Of a stretch of 64,000 nucleotides of DNA, positions 1 to 6,970 are shown piece by piece. This DNA is from JACKII01 sp041687435 (GTDB lineage: Bacteria > Pseudomonadota > Alphaproteobacteria > Bin95): positions 62,001 through 126,000 of the forward strand of contig JAWLBX010000002.1 of the NCBI GenBank assembly GCA_041687435.1. Direction: 5' to 3'. The notes under the pieces are model-generated. The model was not told the origin of the DNA. It ran no database searches and saw only the letters and a program-made list of their open reading frames with translations. A program made the position numbers and the translations under genes. Numbering within the stretch: the stretch's first letter is position 1; every line of letters starts with the position of its first letter.

Positions 1-573
1 CTGGCCAACCCATACGTGGTCGTCGGCCTGTTTATCGGCGGCCTGCTGCCATTCATGTTCGGCGCCATGAGCATGACCGCGGTCGGCCGTGCCGCCAGCA
101 GTGTGGTGGAGGAAGTGCGCCGGCAATTCCGCACCATCCCGGGCATCATGGAAGGCACCGGCAAGCCGGAATACGGCACCTGTGTCGACATGCTGACCAA
201 GGCCGCCATTCGGGAGATGATCATCCCATCGCTGCTGCCGGTGCTGACGCCGATCATCGTGTTCTTCTTGGTCTGGTGGATCGGCGGCAAGTCCGCAGCG
301 TTTTCCGCCCTCGGCGCGCTGCTGCTGGGCGTGATCGTCACCGGCCTGTTCGTGGCGCTGTCCATGACCGCTGGCGGCGGTGCCTGGGATAACGCCAAGA
401 AGTATATCGAGGACGGCAACCACGGTGGCAAAGGCTCCGAGGCCCACAAGGCCGCGGTGACCGGCGATACCGTCGGCGATCCCTACAAGGATACCGCTGG
501 CCCGGCCGTCAACCCGATGATCAAGATCACGAACATCGTGGCGCTATTGCTGCTGGCCATGTTGGCGCACTAG
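1..573 (+). CDS. hppA: Membrane-bound proton-translocating pyrophosphatase, C-terminal part
   Basis: Only the last 190 codons are in the window; the reading frame is open from base 1. The protein hydrolyses pyrophosphate in the inner membrane and pumps H+ (or Na+) outward. Hydrophobic helices alternate with the family's conserved C-terminal signatures: GGAWDNAKKYIE, followed by HKAAVTGDTVGDPYKDTAGP and then NPMIKI. These are the diagnostic substrate/metal-binding loops of H+-PPases, so the family call is secure. The residue that separates K+-dependent from K+-independent forms lies upstream and cannot be read here. An intrinsic terminator follows about 35 bases after the stop. Confidence 0.96.
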   Translation: MANPYVVVGLFIGGLLPFMFGAMSMTAVGRAASSVVEEVRRQFRTIPGIMEGTGKPEYGTCVDMLTKAAIREMIIPSLLPVLTPIIVFFLVWWIGGKSAAFSALGALLLGVIVTGLFVALSMTAGGGAWDNAKKYIEDGNHGGKGSEAHKAAVTGDTVGDPYKDTAGPAVNPMIKITNIVALLLLAMLAH

Positions 574-606
574 CAATCGCGAAATCGTTGATCCGACGAT
601 GCAGAG

Positions 607-636
607 GGGGCGCTGGCAACGGCGCCCCTTTTCTTT
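607..636 (+). terminator. Intrinsic terminator after hppA
   Basis: GGGGCGC (607-613) pairs with GCGCCCC (622-628) around an 8-base loop, followed by TTTTCTTT. It lies just downstream of the hppA stop and ends that transcript. Confidence 0.75.
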
Positions 637-812
637 GCGCGGTTATCCAACGACAGCACAACGGTGCAAACACACACACCTTGACGGACCAGCCCGCGCC
701 AATCGTCGGCCGCCAGTGCGATCAATCCGATACGATCATTACAGCCTTACACCGCACCGACTGAAGGTCGGGGCTGCGCTTGTTACAAGGAATTGGAACC
801 TGGGGGGGGTAT

Positions 813-889
813 TGGTCGGAGCGGCGGGATTTGAACCCACGACCTCCAGCTCCCCATGCTGGCGCGCTACCAAGCTGCGCTACGCTCCG
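813..889 (-). tRNA. tRNA-Pro (anticodon GGG)
   Basis: Read on the minus strand the 77 bases fold as a full cloverleaf. The 7-bp acceptor CGGAGCG/CGCTCCG is followed by A and an encoded CCA. The anticodon arm CCAGC-ATGGGGA-GCTGG gives anticodon GGG, and the T arm carries GGTTCAAATCC. It lies downstream of the ihfA-merR genes and has its own promoter-like sequence at 902-930. Confidence 0.96.
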
Positions 890-901
890 CCGAAGTCCGG
901 C

Positions 902-930
902 ACCATAGACGTGCCGTACCGCGCTGGCAA
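902..930 (-). promoter_or_regulatory. Candidate promoter of tRNA-Pro
   Basis: On the minus strand TTGCCA (930-925) and TATGGT (907-902) are separated by exactly 17 bases, with 12 bases from the -10 to the tRNA 5' end. The -35 matches consensus at 5 of 6 positions and the -10 at 4 of 6. It sits immediately beyond the MerR stop codon. Confidence 0.5.
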
Positions 931-1407
931 TCAATCCGAGGGCCGGGGCGGCGAATTGCCGGCTGCAACGCTGACGCATTCTGCCGCAAGGGATTCCAGC
1001 ACGTTGCGGATCGTCTCTACCCTGGAATACGCCGCTGCCGGCAGGGCTTCGGCACCTAGTGATGGCAGCGGCAGTTCCGGCGCGTCGGAGGACTGAATTA
1101 CCGCGGCAACCGTCGGCTGCTCTGCCCCATCCAGCCCCGCGGGCGCCATTGCGCTGCCCGTGCGCAGCGCCTTCGCCGCGCCTTTGATCGTGTATCCTTC
1201 GTCATGCAGCAGATGCTTGATCTGGTGCAGCAGTTCGATATCGCGCGGTCGGTAATAGCGGCGGCTGCCGCCGCGTTTCAAGGGGCGCAGCCCTGAAAAC
1301 TTGGTTTCCCAAAAGCGCAGGACATGGGCCGCAACGCCGACTTCCTCTGCGGCTTCACCGATGGTGCGAAAAGCATCCGGTCCCTTTTCCCGCGCAGGCC
1401 GCCCCAT
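931..1407 (-). CDS. MerR family transcriptional regulator
   Basis: 158 aa DNA-binding regulator. Residues about 13-80 form a MerR winged helix-turn-helix: FRTIGEAAEEVGV, then LRFWETKF, then RRYYRPRDIELL. The rest is a short Ala/Pro-rich tail with no cysteine cluster, so a metal sensor is unlikely. The start codon overlaps the ihfA stop (TGATG), implying translational coupling. MerR-like genes directly after ihfA are common in Alphaproteobacteria; the effector is unknown. Confidence 0.9.
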   Translation of the reverse strand: MGRPAREKGPDAFRTIGEAAEEVGVAAHVLRFWETKFSGLRPLKRGGSRRYYRPRDIELLHQIKHLLHDEGYTIKGAAKALRTGSAMAPAGLDGAEQPTVAAVIQSSDAPELPLPSLGAEALPAAAYSRVETIRNVLESLAAECVSVAAGNSPPRPSD

Positions 1408-1730
1408 CAGTCGAGGTCGTCGTCATCGCCAGAGGAATGCATGCCATTCATCCGGTCTTTCAAGACATGGGAGGCACGGAATACCAAGACCCGCCGCGGG
1501 TCGATCCGCGCCGGCTCGCCAGTCTTCGGATTACGGCCCCAGCGTTCGCCCTTCTCCCGCACAGAAAAACTGCCGAATGAGGAGATTTTGACGGTCTCCC
1601 CACGCGCCAACGCGTCCGAAACCTCTTCCAAGACGGACTCCACAAGTTCCGCTGCGTCCACCCGCGACAGGCCAACTTCATGGCACACGGCGTCACTCAA
1701 ATCGGCACGTGTAATCGTTCGACTGGCCAT
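1407..1730 (-). CDS. ihfA: Integration host factor subunit alpha
   Basis: 107 aa DNA-bending protein that pairs with IHF-beta and acts in recombination, replication and promoter architecture. The HU/IHF fold runs the whole length: MASRTITRADLSDAV at the N-terminus, the conserved core ISSFGSF, and the DNA-intercalating arm GRNPKTGEP. An acidic tail ends the protein. I chose the ATG at 1730 because it gives the family's usual N-terminus and has GGGGAG about 9 bases upstream. A longer open frame upstream has no family similarity. It overlaps the MerR gene by one base. Confidence 0.96.
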   Translation of the reverse strand: MASRTITRADLSDAVCHEVGLSRVDAAELVESVLEEVSDALARGETVKISSFGSFSVREKGERWGRNPKTGEPARIDPRRVLVFRASHVLKDRMNGMHSSGDDDDLD

Positions 1731-1766
1731 AATGGCTTTACTCCCCATCCATACGTCGATGTCTAG

Positions 1767-1796
1767 ACCGTACTGACAAGGACAATAGCCCGTCAA
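1767..1796 (-). promoter_or_regulatory. Candidate internal promoter for ihfA-merR
   Basis: In the 118-base gap between fabH and ihfA, the minus strand has TTGACG (1796-1791), an 18-base spacer and TACGGT (1772-1767). The -35 is good and the -10 weak. It would let ihfA be transcribed apart from the lipid genes. Confidence 0.35.
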
Positions 1797-1848
1797 GGTA
1801 CAAACATTTGAATAGTGAGAGAAATCAAACTGACGATTCAGCCTGTCT

Positions 1849-2823
1849 TCACCAGCGGACCAGACAGGCGCCCCAGGTAAAGCCGCCGCCCATCGCCTCC
1901 AGCACCACCAACTGCCCGCGCTTGATCCGGCCGTCGGCCACGGCAGTGGACAACGCCAATGGCACGGAAGCCGCCGAGGTGTTGGCATGTTCGGCAACGG
2001 TGCTGATCACCCGCGCAGAATCCAAATTCAGCTTGCGTGCGGTCGCATCCAGGATGCGCTGGTTGGCCTGATGCGGAACCACCCAGTCCACCTGGTCCGG
2101 CGTGACGTTATTGGCTTCCAACGCCTCGTTCACAACGTTGGCCAGGTTGGTAACGGCATGGCGGAAAACCTCGCGGCCCGCCATGCGAAGGTAGCCGGTG
2201 CTCTGGGTCGAGGACGGGCCACCATCCACATACAAATGATCCTTGTACCGGCCATCGGAATGTAGGTGGGTGGAGATGATTCCGGGCTGGTTCACATCCG
2301 CCGCACCATCCTCGCGGCGCAGCACCACTGCGCCGGCACCATCGCCGAACAGCACGCAGGTGGTCCGGTCCTTCCAGTCGAGGATTCGCGAAAAGGTTTC
2401 GGCACCGATCACCAGCGCGGTCTTGGCCTGCCCGGCTTTCAGGAAGTTGTCCGCCACCGCCAGCGCGTAGATGAAACCGGAACAGACGGCGTGCACGTCG
2501 AAAGCCGCGCCACGGGTCATACCAAGCCGCGCCTGCACCTCCGTCGCGGTCGCAGGAAAGGTGTTATCGGGCGTTGCCGTCGCCAGCACAATCAGATCCA
2601 GATCGTCGGCCTGGATATCCGCATTCCGCAGGGCCGCCACCGCGGCGGCATGCGCCAAGTCGCAGGTGGTCTCGCCTTCCGCGGCGATGTGGCGGCACCG
2701 GATGCCGGTCCGCTCGATGATCCACTCGTCCGTGGTATCGACCTGCTCCGCCAGTTCCTGGTTCCATACCACGCGCTCCGGCAGATAGGAGCCGCAGCCA
2801 ATGATTACAGAATGATAAGCCAT
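1849..2823 (-). CDS. fabH: Beta-ketoacyl-ACP synthase III
   Basis: 324 aa cytosolic enzyme that condenses acetyl-CoA with malonyl-ACP to start type II fatty-acid synthesis. The Cys-His-Asn triad is visible: C114 in AVCSGFIYA, H251 in VVPHQANQRI and N281 in EHANTSAA. The C-terminal GGGFTWGA loop is also present. The ATG at 2823 gives the standard MAYHSVIIGCGSYLP start with a GGAG site just before it; an in-frame extension upstream would overlap plsX. It lies 8 bases after plsX in the same operon. Confidence 0.96.
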   Translation of the reverse strand: MAYHSVIIGCGSYLPERVVWNQELAEQVDTTDEWIIERTGIRCRHIAAEGETTCDLAHAAAVAALRNADIQADDLDLIVLATATPDNTFPATATEVQARLGMTRGAAFDVHAVCSGFIYALAVADNFLKAGQAKTALVIGAETFSRILDWKDRTTCVLFGDGAGAVVLRREDGAADVNQPGIISTHLHSDGRYKDHLYVDGGPSSTQSTGYLRMAGREVFRHAVTNLANVVNEALEANNVTPDQVDWVVPHQANQRILDATARKLNLDSARVISTVAEHANTSAASVPLALSTAVADGRIKRGQLVVLEAMGGGFTWGACLVRW

Positions 2824-2831
2824 TCCAGCTC

Positions 2832-3881
2832 CTATGCCGGCGCCGCCGGGGTGGCGGTACCGGGTTCCCAATTCAACCGTTCGCATTCCTTGCGGATGTC
2901 TTCCATGAAGCCCTGCTGCACCATATCGGCCGCGACGCCGATGGCGTTGGCAAAGCCGAACGCATCCGTGCTGCCATGGCTTTTGACGACAACACCGTTC
3001 AGCCCCGCAAACACGGCGCCATTGTACCGACGCGGATCGACCCGGCTGCGCAATTGGCTCAGCGTCCGCTTGGCAAGCAGATAGCCGAGCTTGGCCATCC
3101 AAGAGGCATTGAAAGCCTCCCGCAGAAAATGGCTGTAGAGCTCGGACGTGCCTTCCGCCATTTTCAGCGCGACATTGCCGGTAAAGCCGTCGGACACGAC
3201 CACATCGACCGCCCCCCGCCCGATCTCGTTCGCTTCGACAAAGCCGTGAAACTTGAAGGGGAATGCCCCCTCGCGCAGTTGTTGGGCGGCGGCGCGGATC
3301 TCGTCATTGCCCTTCATGTCCTCGACACCGACATTCAGCAGCCCCACCGTCGGATGCGGCAGGCCAAGGACGCTGCGGGCAAACAAAGCGCCCATCAACG
3401 AGAATTGCACCAGTTGCTCGGCATCGCAGTCAATGTTGGCGCCCAGGTCTAGCATCGCTGTCTCACCGCGGGCAGTCGGGAAAAAGGAGATGATCGCCGG
3501 CCGTGCGATTCCGGGCGGCGAACGCAGAATGAACCGCGCAATCGCCATCATTGCGCCGGTGTTGCCGCCGGATACGACGGCCTGCGCCCGGCCTTCCTGC
3601 ACCGCCTGGATCGCCAGCCACATGGAAGACTGACGGCCCGAGCGCAGGGCAACCGATGGCCGTGCGGTATCGGCCACCTGGCTTTCGGTGTGCAGCACCT
3701 CCACCCGTCCGGCCAGACGCGGCAGATTATCCAGCACGGGGCGGATCTTCGCCTCGTCGCCAACGACCAACCAATTCAGATCGGGAAACCGTTCGGCGGC
3801 GGTGTCGGCGCCATGGAGCACACTGGCCGGCGCATGATCGCCGCCCATTGCATCCAGCGCGATTACACCTTTGCTTGCCAT
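2832..3881 (-). CDS. plsX: Phosphate acyltransferase PlsX
   Basis: 349 aa peripheral membrane enzyme making acyl-phosphate from acyl-ACP for phosphatidic-acid synthesis. The N-terminal IALDAMGGDHAP is the family hallmark, and SGGNTGAMMA and VSDGFTGNVALK are further conserved blocks. The ATG at 3881 is preferred over the TTG at 3893 because AAAGG lies 12 bases before the ATG and directly abuts the TTG. It is followed by fabH, the usual plsX-fabH pairing. Confidence 0.95.
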   Translation of the reverse strand: MASKGVIALDAMGGDHAPASVLHGADTAAERFPDLNWLVVGDEAKIRPVLDNLPRLAGRVEVLHTESQVADTARPSVALRSGRQSSMWLAIQAVQEGRAQAVVSGGNTGAMMAIARFILRSPPGIARPAIISFFPTARGETAMLDLGANIDCDAEQLVQFSLMGALFARSVLGLPHPTVGLLNVGVEDMKGNDEIRAAAQQLREGAFPFKFHGFVEANEIGRGAVDVVVSDGFTGNVALKMAEGTSELYSHFLREAFNASWMAKLGYLLAKRTLSQLRSRVDPRRYNGAVFAGLNGVVVKSHGSTDAFGFANAIGVAADMVQQGFMEDIRKECERLNWEPGTATPAAPA

Positions 3882-3979
3882 ACGATTATTCAACCTTTCA
3901 GGGTGGCGTCATGTGGCTGGGCCGGCGAGCGCCGCGCCAAGCCGCCTTGATAGCGCCTGCCGCTTCGGGCGGCAACGGC

Positions 3980-4489
3980 CTAGGAATTACCCCGCAGTTT
4001 GCCCAACGCCGCAAACGGGCCAGCCGGGTCTATCGCATCCAGTTCTGGCGCTTCCAGGCTGGCGAGATCGGCCTCTGGTGCGCGAGGGTGCGGGTCGATT
4101 TCCAACGCCAAACACTGCACGACCACTTCACCCACGTCCAGAATGTCGCCGGCCAAGGGCTCGGGCGTTTCGATGTCGATCTCGACCTCGCCCGCCTCGT
4201 CCATGTCATCGACCTCGGTATAGGTTTCGTCGATCTCACCTTGCAGGATGGCCGTGAACGGCTCCAGCGTGACGACGCACGCCTGGCAGAGCCGCACTTC
4301 GAACAGCCCGGTCACGGAGACAACGCCGCGGCGCTTCGCCACCGTCACCTCCGCCTTCAGGCCGGACAACATCTCGACCCCCAGCCGGGCGGCGAGCGCA
4401 GATTCTTCCGCCGGCAACGCTTCGATCCGGCGGGTGACCGGACGCCGGTCGATCTCGGCCAGCGGAATGGGACGCGAAAACTCGGTCAT
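3980..4489 (-). CDS. YceD/DUF177 family protein
   Basis: 169 aa acidic protein of the DUF177 (YceD) family, usually linked to rpmF and 23S rRNA/large-subunit accumulation. The conserved region is around residues 60-75 (GLFEVRLCQACVVTLEPF); the partner motif downstream is acidic. rpmF is not present in the 98-base gap before plsX, unlike the yceD-rpmF-plsX-fabH order of many bacteria. It starts 12 bases after the cytochrome chaperone stop. Confidence 0.88.
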   Translation of the reverse strand: MTEFSRPIPLAEIDRRPVTRRIEALPAEESALAARLGVEMLSGLKAEVTVAKRRGVVSVTGLFEVRLCQACVVTLEPFTAILQGEIDETYTEVDDMDEAGEVEIDIETPEPLAGDILDVGEVVVQCLALEIDPHPRAPEADLASLEAPELDAIDPAGPFAALGKLRGNS

Positions 4490-4501
4490 CCACCGCGCCT
4501 C

Positions 4502-5068
4502 CTAGTCTTGGGTTGGGCCGGGACCGGCCGCCAGTGGCTCCGGGAACTGGCCGGTACCGGCCAGAATCACATCGAGCGGAACGCCGCGCAAATGCGCATC
4601 CGCAGCACGGATATAGGCGGCTGCTGCAGCGATGGTTGCATCATCCACGTCCTGCACCGTGCCATAGAGGTTACGGCGCACCGCCCCCAGCAGCACCGTC
4701 GGATCTTCCGCATCCAGCCCTGCATCGTAGGCGGACAGCCGGCCATAAACCGCGCTTGTCATCGTCTTGACCCGTTTGCCCACCGACATATCACCGACGC
4801 CGATGGCCCGCAACGCCTCGTCGAAATGGCCGGTCAGCGCATCGAACAGCAACTGGCCGATCTCGTTTCCGGCCTCGCCATCCTGCCGCAACCGGCGGAT
4901 CATCAGCTGCGCATGCAACACCAACAACTCGAAACGGCCGTCAAAGCTATCGGGGACCGCCAGAGTCGTGTAGAAAATAGGATGGCGCGCGGCCGCATGG
5001 ACCGCCGCCGCCAAAGCCGATACATCCGGCACACGCTGTTTGAACCAAGACCGAAACACGCTAAACAT
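4502..5068 (-). CDS. Ubiquinol-cytochrome c chaperone family protein
   Basis: 188 aa protein of the Cbp3/UQCC-like family, which assists biogenesis of cytochrome b in the bc1 complex. The sequence opens MFSVFRSWFKQR and contains LYTTL-like FYTTLAVPDSFDGRFELL and LFDALTGHFDEALRAIGVGDM, both typical of the family. The start at 5068 is the first Met giving this N-terminus. It heads the leftward operon with yceD, plsX and fabH. bamE diverges only 34 bases away, so the two promoters must overlap. Confidence 0.88.
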   Translation of the reverse strand: MFSVFRSWFKQRVPDVSALAAAVHAAARHPIFYTTLAVPDSFDGRFELLVLHAQLMIRRLRQDGEAGNEIGQLLFDALTGHFDEALRAIGVGDMSVGKRVKTMTSAVYGRLSAYDAGLDAEDPTVLLGAVRRNLYGTVQDVDDATIAAAAAYIRAADAHLRGVPLDVILAGTGQFPEPLAAGPGPTQD

Positions 5069-5102
5069 CACTTCCCGTTGACTGCCAGCCCAGGAATTTA
5101 GG

Positions 5103-5564
5103 ATGCAAGACCGCCGCCCGCTGCGTGACACGTGCGCACGATGGCTCGCCGCAGCACTGGCGCTGGCGGCTGTGGCCGGGTGCACGGTGAAGGAAACCCA
5201 TCACGGCCACCAGATGCCCCAGGGTATCGTTGCCGCCCTGCAGGAGCCGAACGTCACCCAGAATAGGGTGGTTCAGTTGCTCGGCACGCCGTCCTCCGAA
5301 TCCGCCTTCGACCCAGGCACTTGGTATTATATCTCCGAAGTTCAGCAGGGTGTCGCCTTTTTCCAGCCGGACGTGGTCGAACGCTCGGTGCTGATCCTGC
5401 GGTTCGACGGCAACCGCGTGCTGGAAAGCATCTCGACCTTATCGAAAGAGGATGGTGCAGAGGTCACACTGGTGAGTCGAGAAACCCCGACCGAAGGCCA
5501 CCAACTCACCTTCCTGGAACAGCTGATCGGCAATATCGGCCGGTTCAATACAGCCGGCGGCTAA
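5103..5564 (+). CDS. bamE: Outer membrane protein assembly factor BamE
   Basis: 153 aa lipoprotein of the BAM complex, which inserts beta-barrel proteins into the outer membrane. A basic N-region and hydrophobic stretch end in the lipobox LAAVAGC (Cys 27). The SmpA/OmlA domain follows, with VVQLLGTPS and TWYYISEV blocks. An AGGA site precedes the ATG. It is divergent from the cytochrome chaperone, an arrangement I recognise from other Alphaproteobacteria. Confidence 0.9.
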   Translation: MQDRRPLRDTCARWLAAALALAAVAGCTVKETHHGHQMPQGIVAALQEPNVTQNRVVQLLGTPSSESAFDPGTWYYISEVQQGVAFFQPDVVERSVLILRFDGNRVLESISTLSKEDGAEVTLVSRETPTEGHQLTFLEQLIGNIGRFNTAGG

Positions 5565-5571
5565 ACGAAGA

Positions 5572-5595
5572 AAGGGGCCCGATGCCGAGCCCCTT
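5572..5595. terminator. Hairpin between convergent bamE and acyl-CoA dehydrogenase
   Basis: AAGGGGC (5572-5578) pairs with GCCCCTT (5589-5595). There is no long T-tract on the plus strand. The position between two convergent stop codons suggests a shared, weak terminator. Confidence 0.4.
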
Positions 5596-5630
5596 CCAAA
5601 CACTTCCGGACAATCAAGTACCGCAACCGG

Positions 5631-6827
5631 CTACAGCCCCAGCGTGCCCTTGCTGACGATGTTGCGCTGGATTTCGTTGGAGCCGGAATAGATCGAGGCG
5701 GCACGCAGGAAGGCGTAGTTCGGCATCAGGCCGTTGAAATACTCCGCCCCCACCGGCTCCTCGTTCCAGCCGAAACGCAGCGCTTCCAGGTTGAACGGCT
5801 GGCTGTAATAGGCGCCGGCCTCCGTCCCGATCTCGGTCACCAGCTGCTGCACTTCCGAGCGCCGCACCTTGATCATGTTGGCCGCAGCGCCGATTTCGTT
5901 GTTCGCGCGGTAGGCGGAAAGCGTGCGCAGCACGTATTGCTCCACCGTCATCAACTGCGCCTCCGCATCCATCAGTTTGCGGCGGAAGGCCGGGTCATCG
6001 ATCAGGCGGGTGCCATCGCCGTCTCGCTCCTGTTCCGCGATTTCCTTTACGCGCTGCAGCGCCACCTTCACCTCCGCGCAGGAGCCGCCGCCCATGCGCT
6101 CGTGCCCCAACAGGAATTTGGCAATGGTCCAGCCCTTGCCTTCCTCGCCGACCAGCGAGCCTTCGATCGGCACGCGCACGTCCGTATAGAAGGTCTCGTT
6201 GGTGTGGTGCAGGCCGTTCATGGTGATGATCGGCCGGATTTCGACGCCCGGCGTCTTCATGTCAAAGATCAGGAAGCTGATGCCCTCCTGCTTTTTCTTC
6301 TCCACGCTGGTGCGTACCAGGCAAAAGATCCAGTCGGCGTGATGGGCGAGCGAGGTCCAGATCTTCTGGCCGTTGATGACGTAATGGTCGCCGTCGCGCA
6401 CCGCCCGCGTCTTCAGGCTGGCGAGGTCCGAGCCCGAGCCCGGCTCGGAATAGCCCTGGCAGAACACCCGCTCGCCAGAGAGGATTTTCGGCAGATGCTC
6501 ACGCTTCTGCTCCTCCGTGCCGAAGGCCATGATCACCGGCCCTGCCATGTTCAGGCCGAAGCCCGAGAGACGCGGCGCGCCGGCGAGCCCCGCTTCCTCG
6601 TCGAAAATGTAGCGCTGCACCGCATCCCACTCGCAGCCGCCGTATTCCTTTGGCCAGTTCGGCGCGATCCAGCCTTTCTCGTGGAGGATCTTATGCCAGC
6701 GCATGTAATCCTCTTTCTGCATCTCCATGCCGGCCAGATGCTTTTTGGCGATGTCCTGCGGCAGGCTTTCACGGATGAACGCGCGCACTTCCTGGCGGAA
6801 GGCTTCTTCTGCTGGTCCGAACGGCAT
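5631..6827 (-). CDS. Acyl-CoA dehydrogenase family protein
   Basis: 398 aa FAD enzyme of the acyl-CoA dehydrogenase fold, oxidising an acyl-CoA to the 2-enoyl form. The FAD/substrate blocks GYSEPGSGSDLASLKT (125-140) and the C-terminal YSGSNEIQRNIV are clear. The usual catalytic Glu just before GTxxIQ is replaced by Ser. Glu243 in LLGHERMGGG sits where isovaleryl/long-chain-type enzymes keep their base, so catalysis may use that residue. It is preceded by AAGGAA and divergent from hyuA. The substrate is unknown. Confidence 0.9.
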   Translation of the reverse strand: MPFGPAEEAFRQEVRAFIRESLPQDIAKKHLAGMEMQKEDYMRWHKILHEKGWIAPNWPKEYGGCEWDAVQRYIFDEEAGLAGAPRLSGFGLNMAGPVIMAFGTEEQKREHLPKILSGERVFCQGYSEPGSGSDLASLKTRAVRDGDHYVINGQKIWTSLAHHADWIFCLVRTSVEKKKQEGISFLIFDMKTPGVEIRPIITMNGLHHTNETFYTDVRVPIEGSLVGEEGKGWTIAKFLLGHERMGGGSCAEVKVALQRVKEIAEQERDGDGTRLIDDPAFRRKLMDAEAQLMTVEQYVLRTLSAYRANNEIGAAANMIKVRRSEVQQLVTEIGTEAGAYYSQPFNLEALRFGWNEEPVGAEYFNGLMPNYAFLRAASIYSGSNEIQRNIVSKGTLGL

Positions 6828-6970
6828 GGGCGTATTCCTTCTGCATGATGCGCCTGGGCGGCGGCTGATTTGGCAACAAGCTTACGCCATCTTCCCCGGC
6901 TGGCCCAAGCGGAAACGTGCGGCTATGCTCGCTGGCGATTCATTCCGGCAAGTTGAGGAGCGACGGCCCC

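Noticed and set aside
801..809. Run of eight or nine G near tRNA-Pro, considered as a G-quadruplex element
   Set aside because: A single G-run with no partner runs nearby; too little to support a structure.
2824..3102. N-terminal extension of fabH by about 93 codons
   Set aside because: It overlaps plsX in another frame and matches no FabH; the standard start at 2823 has a good RBS.
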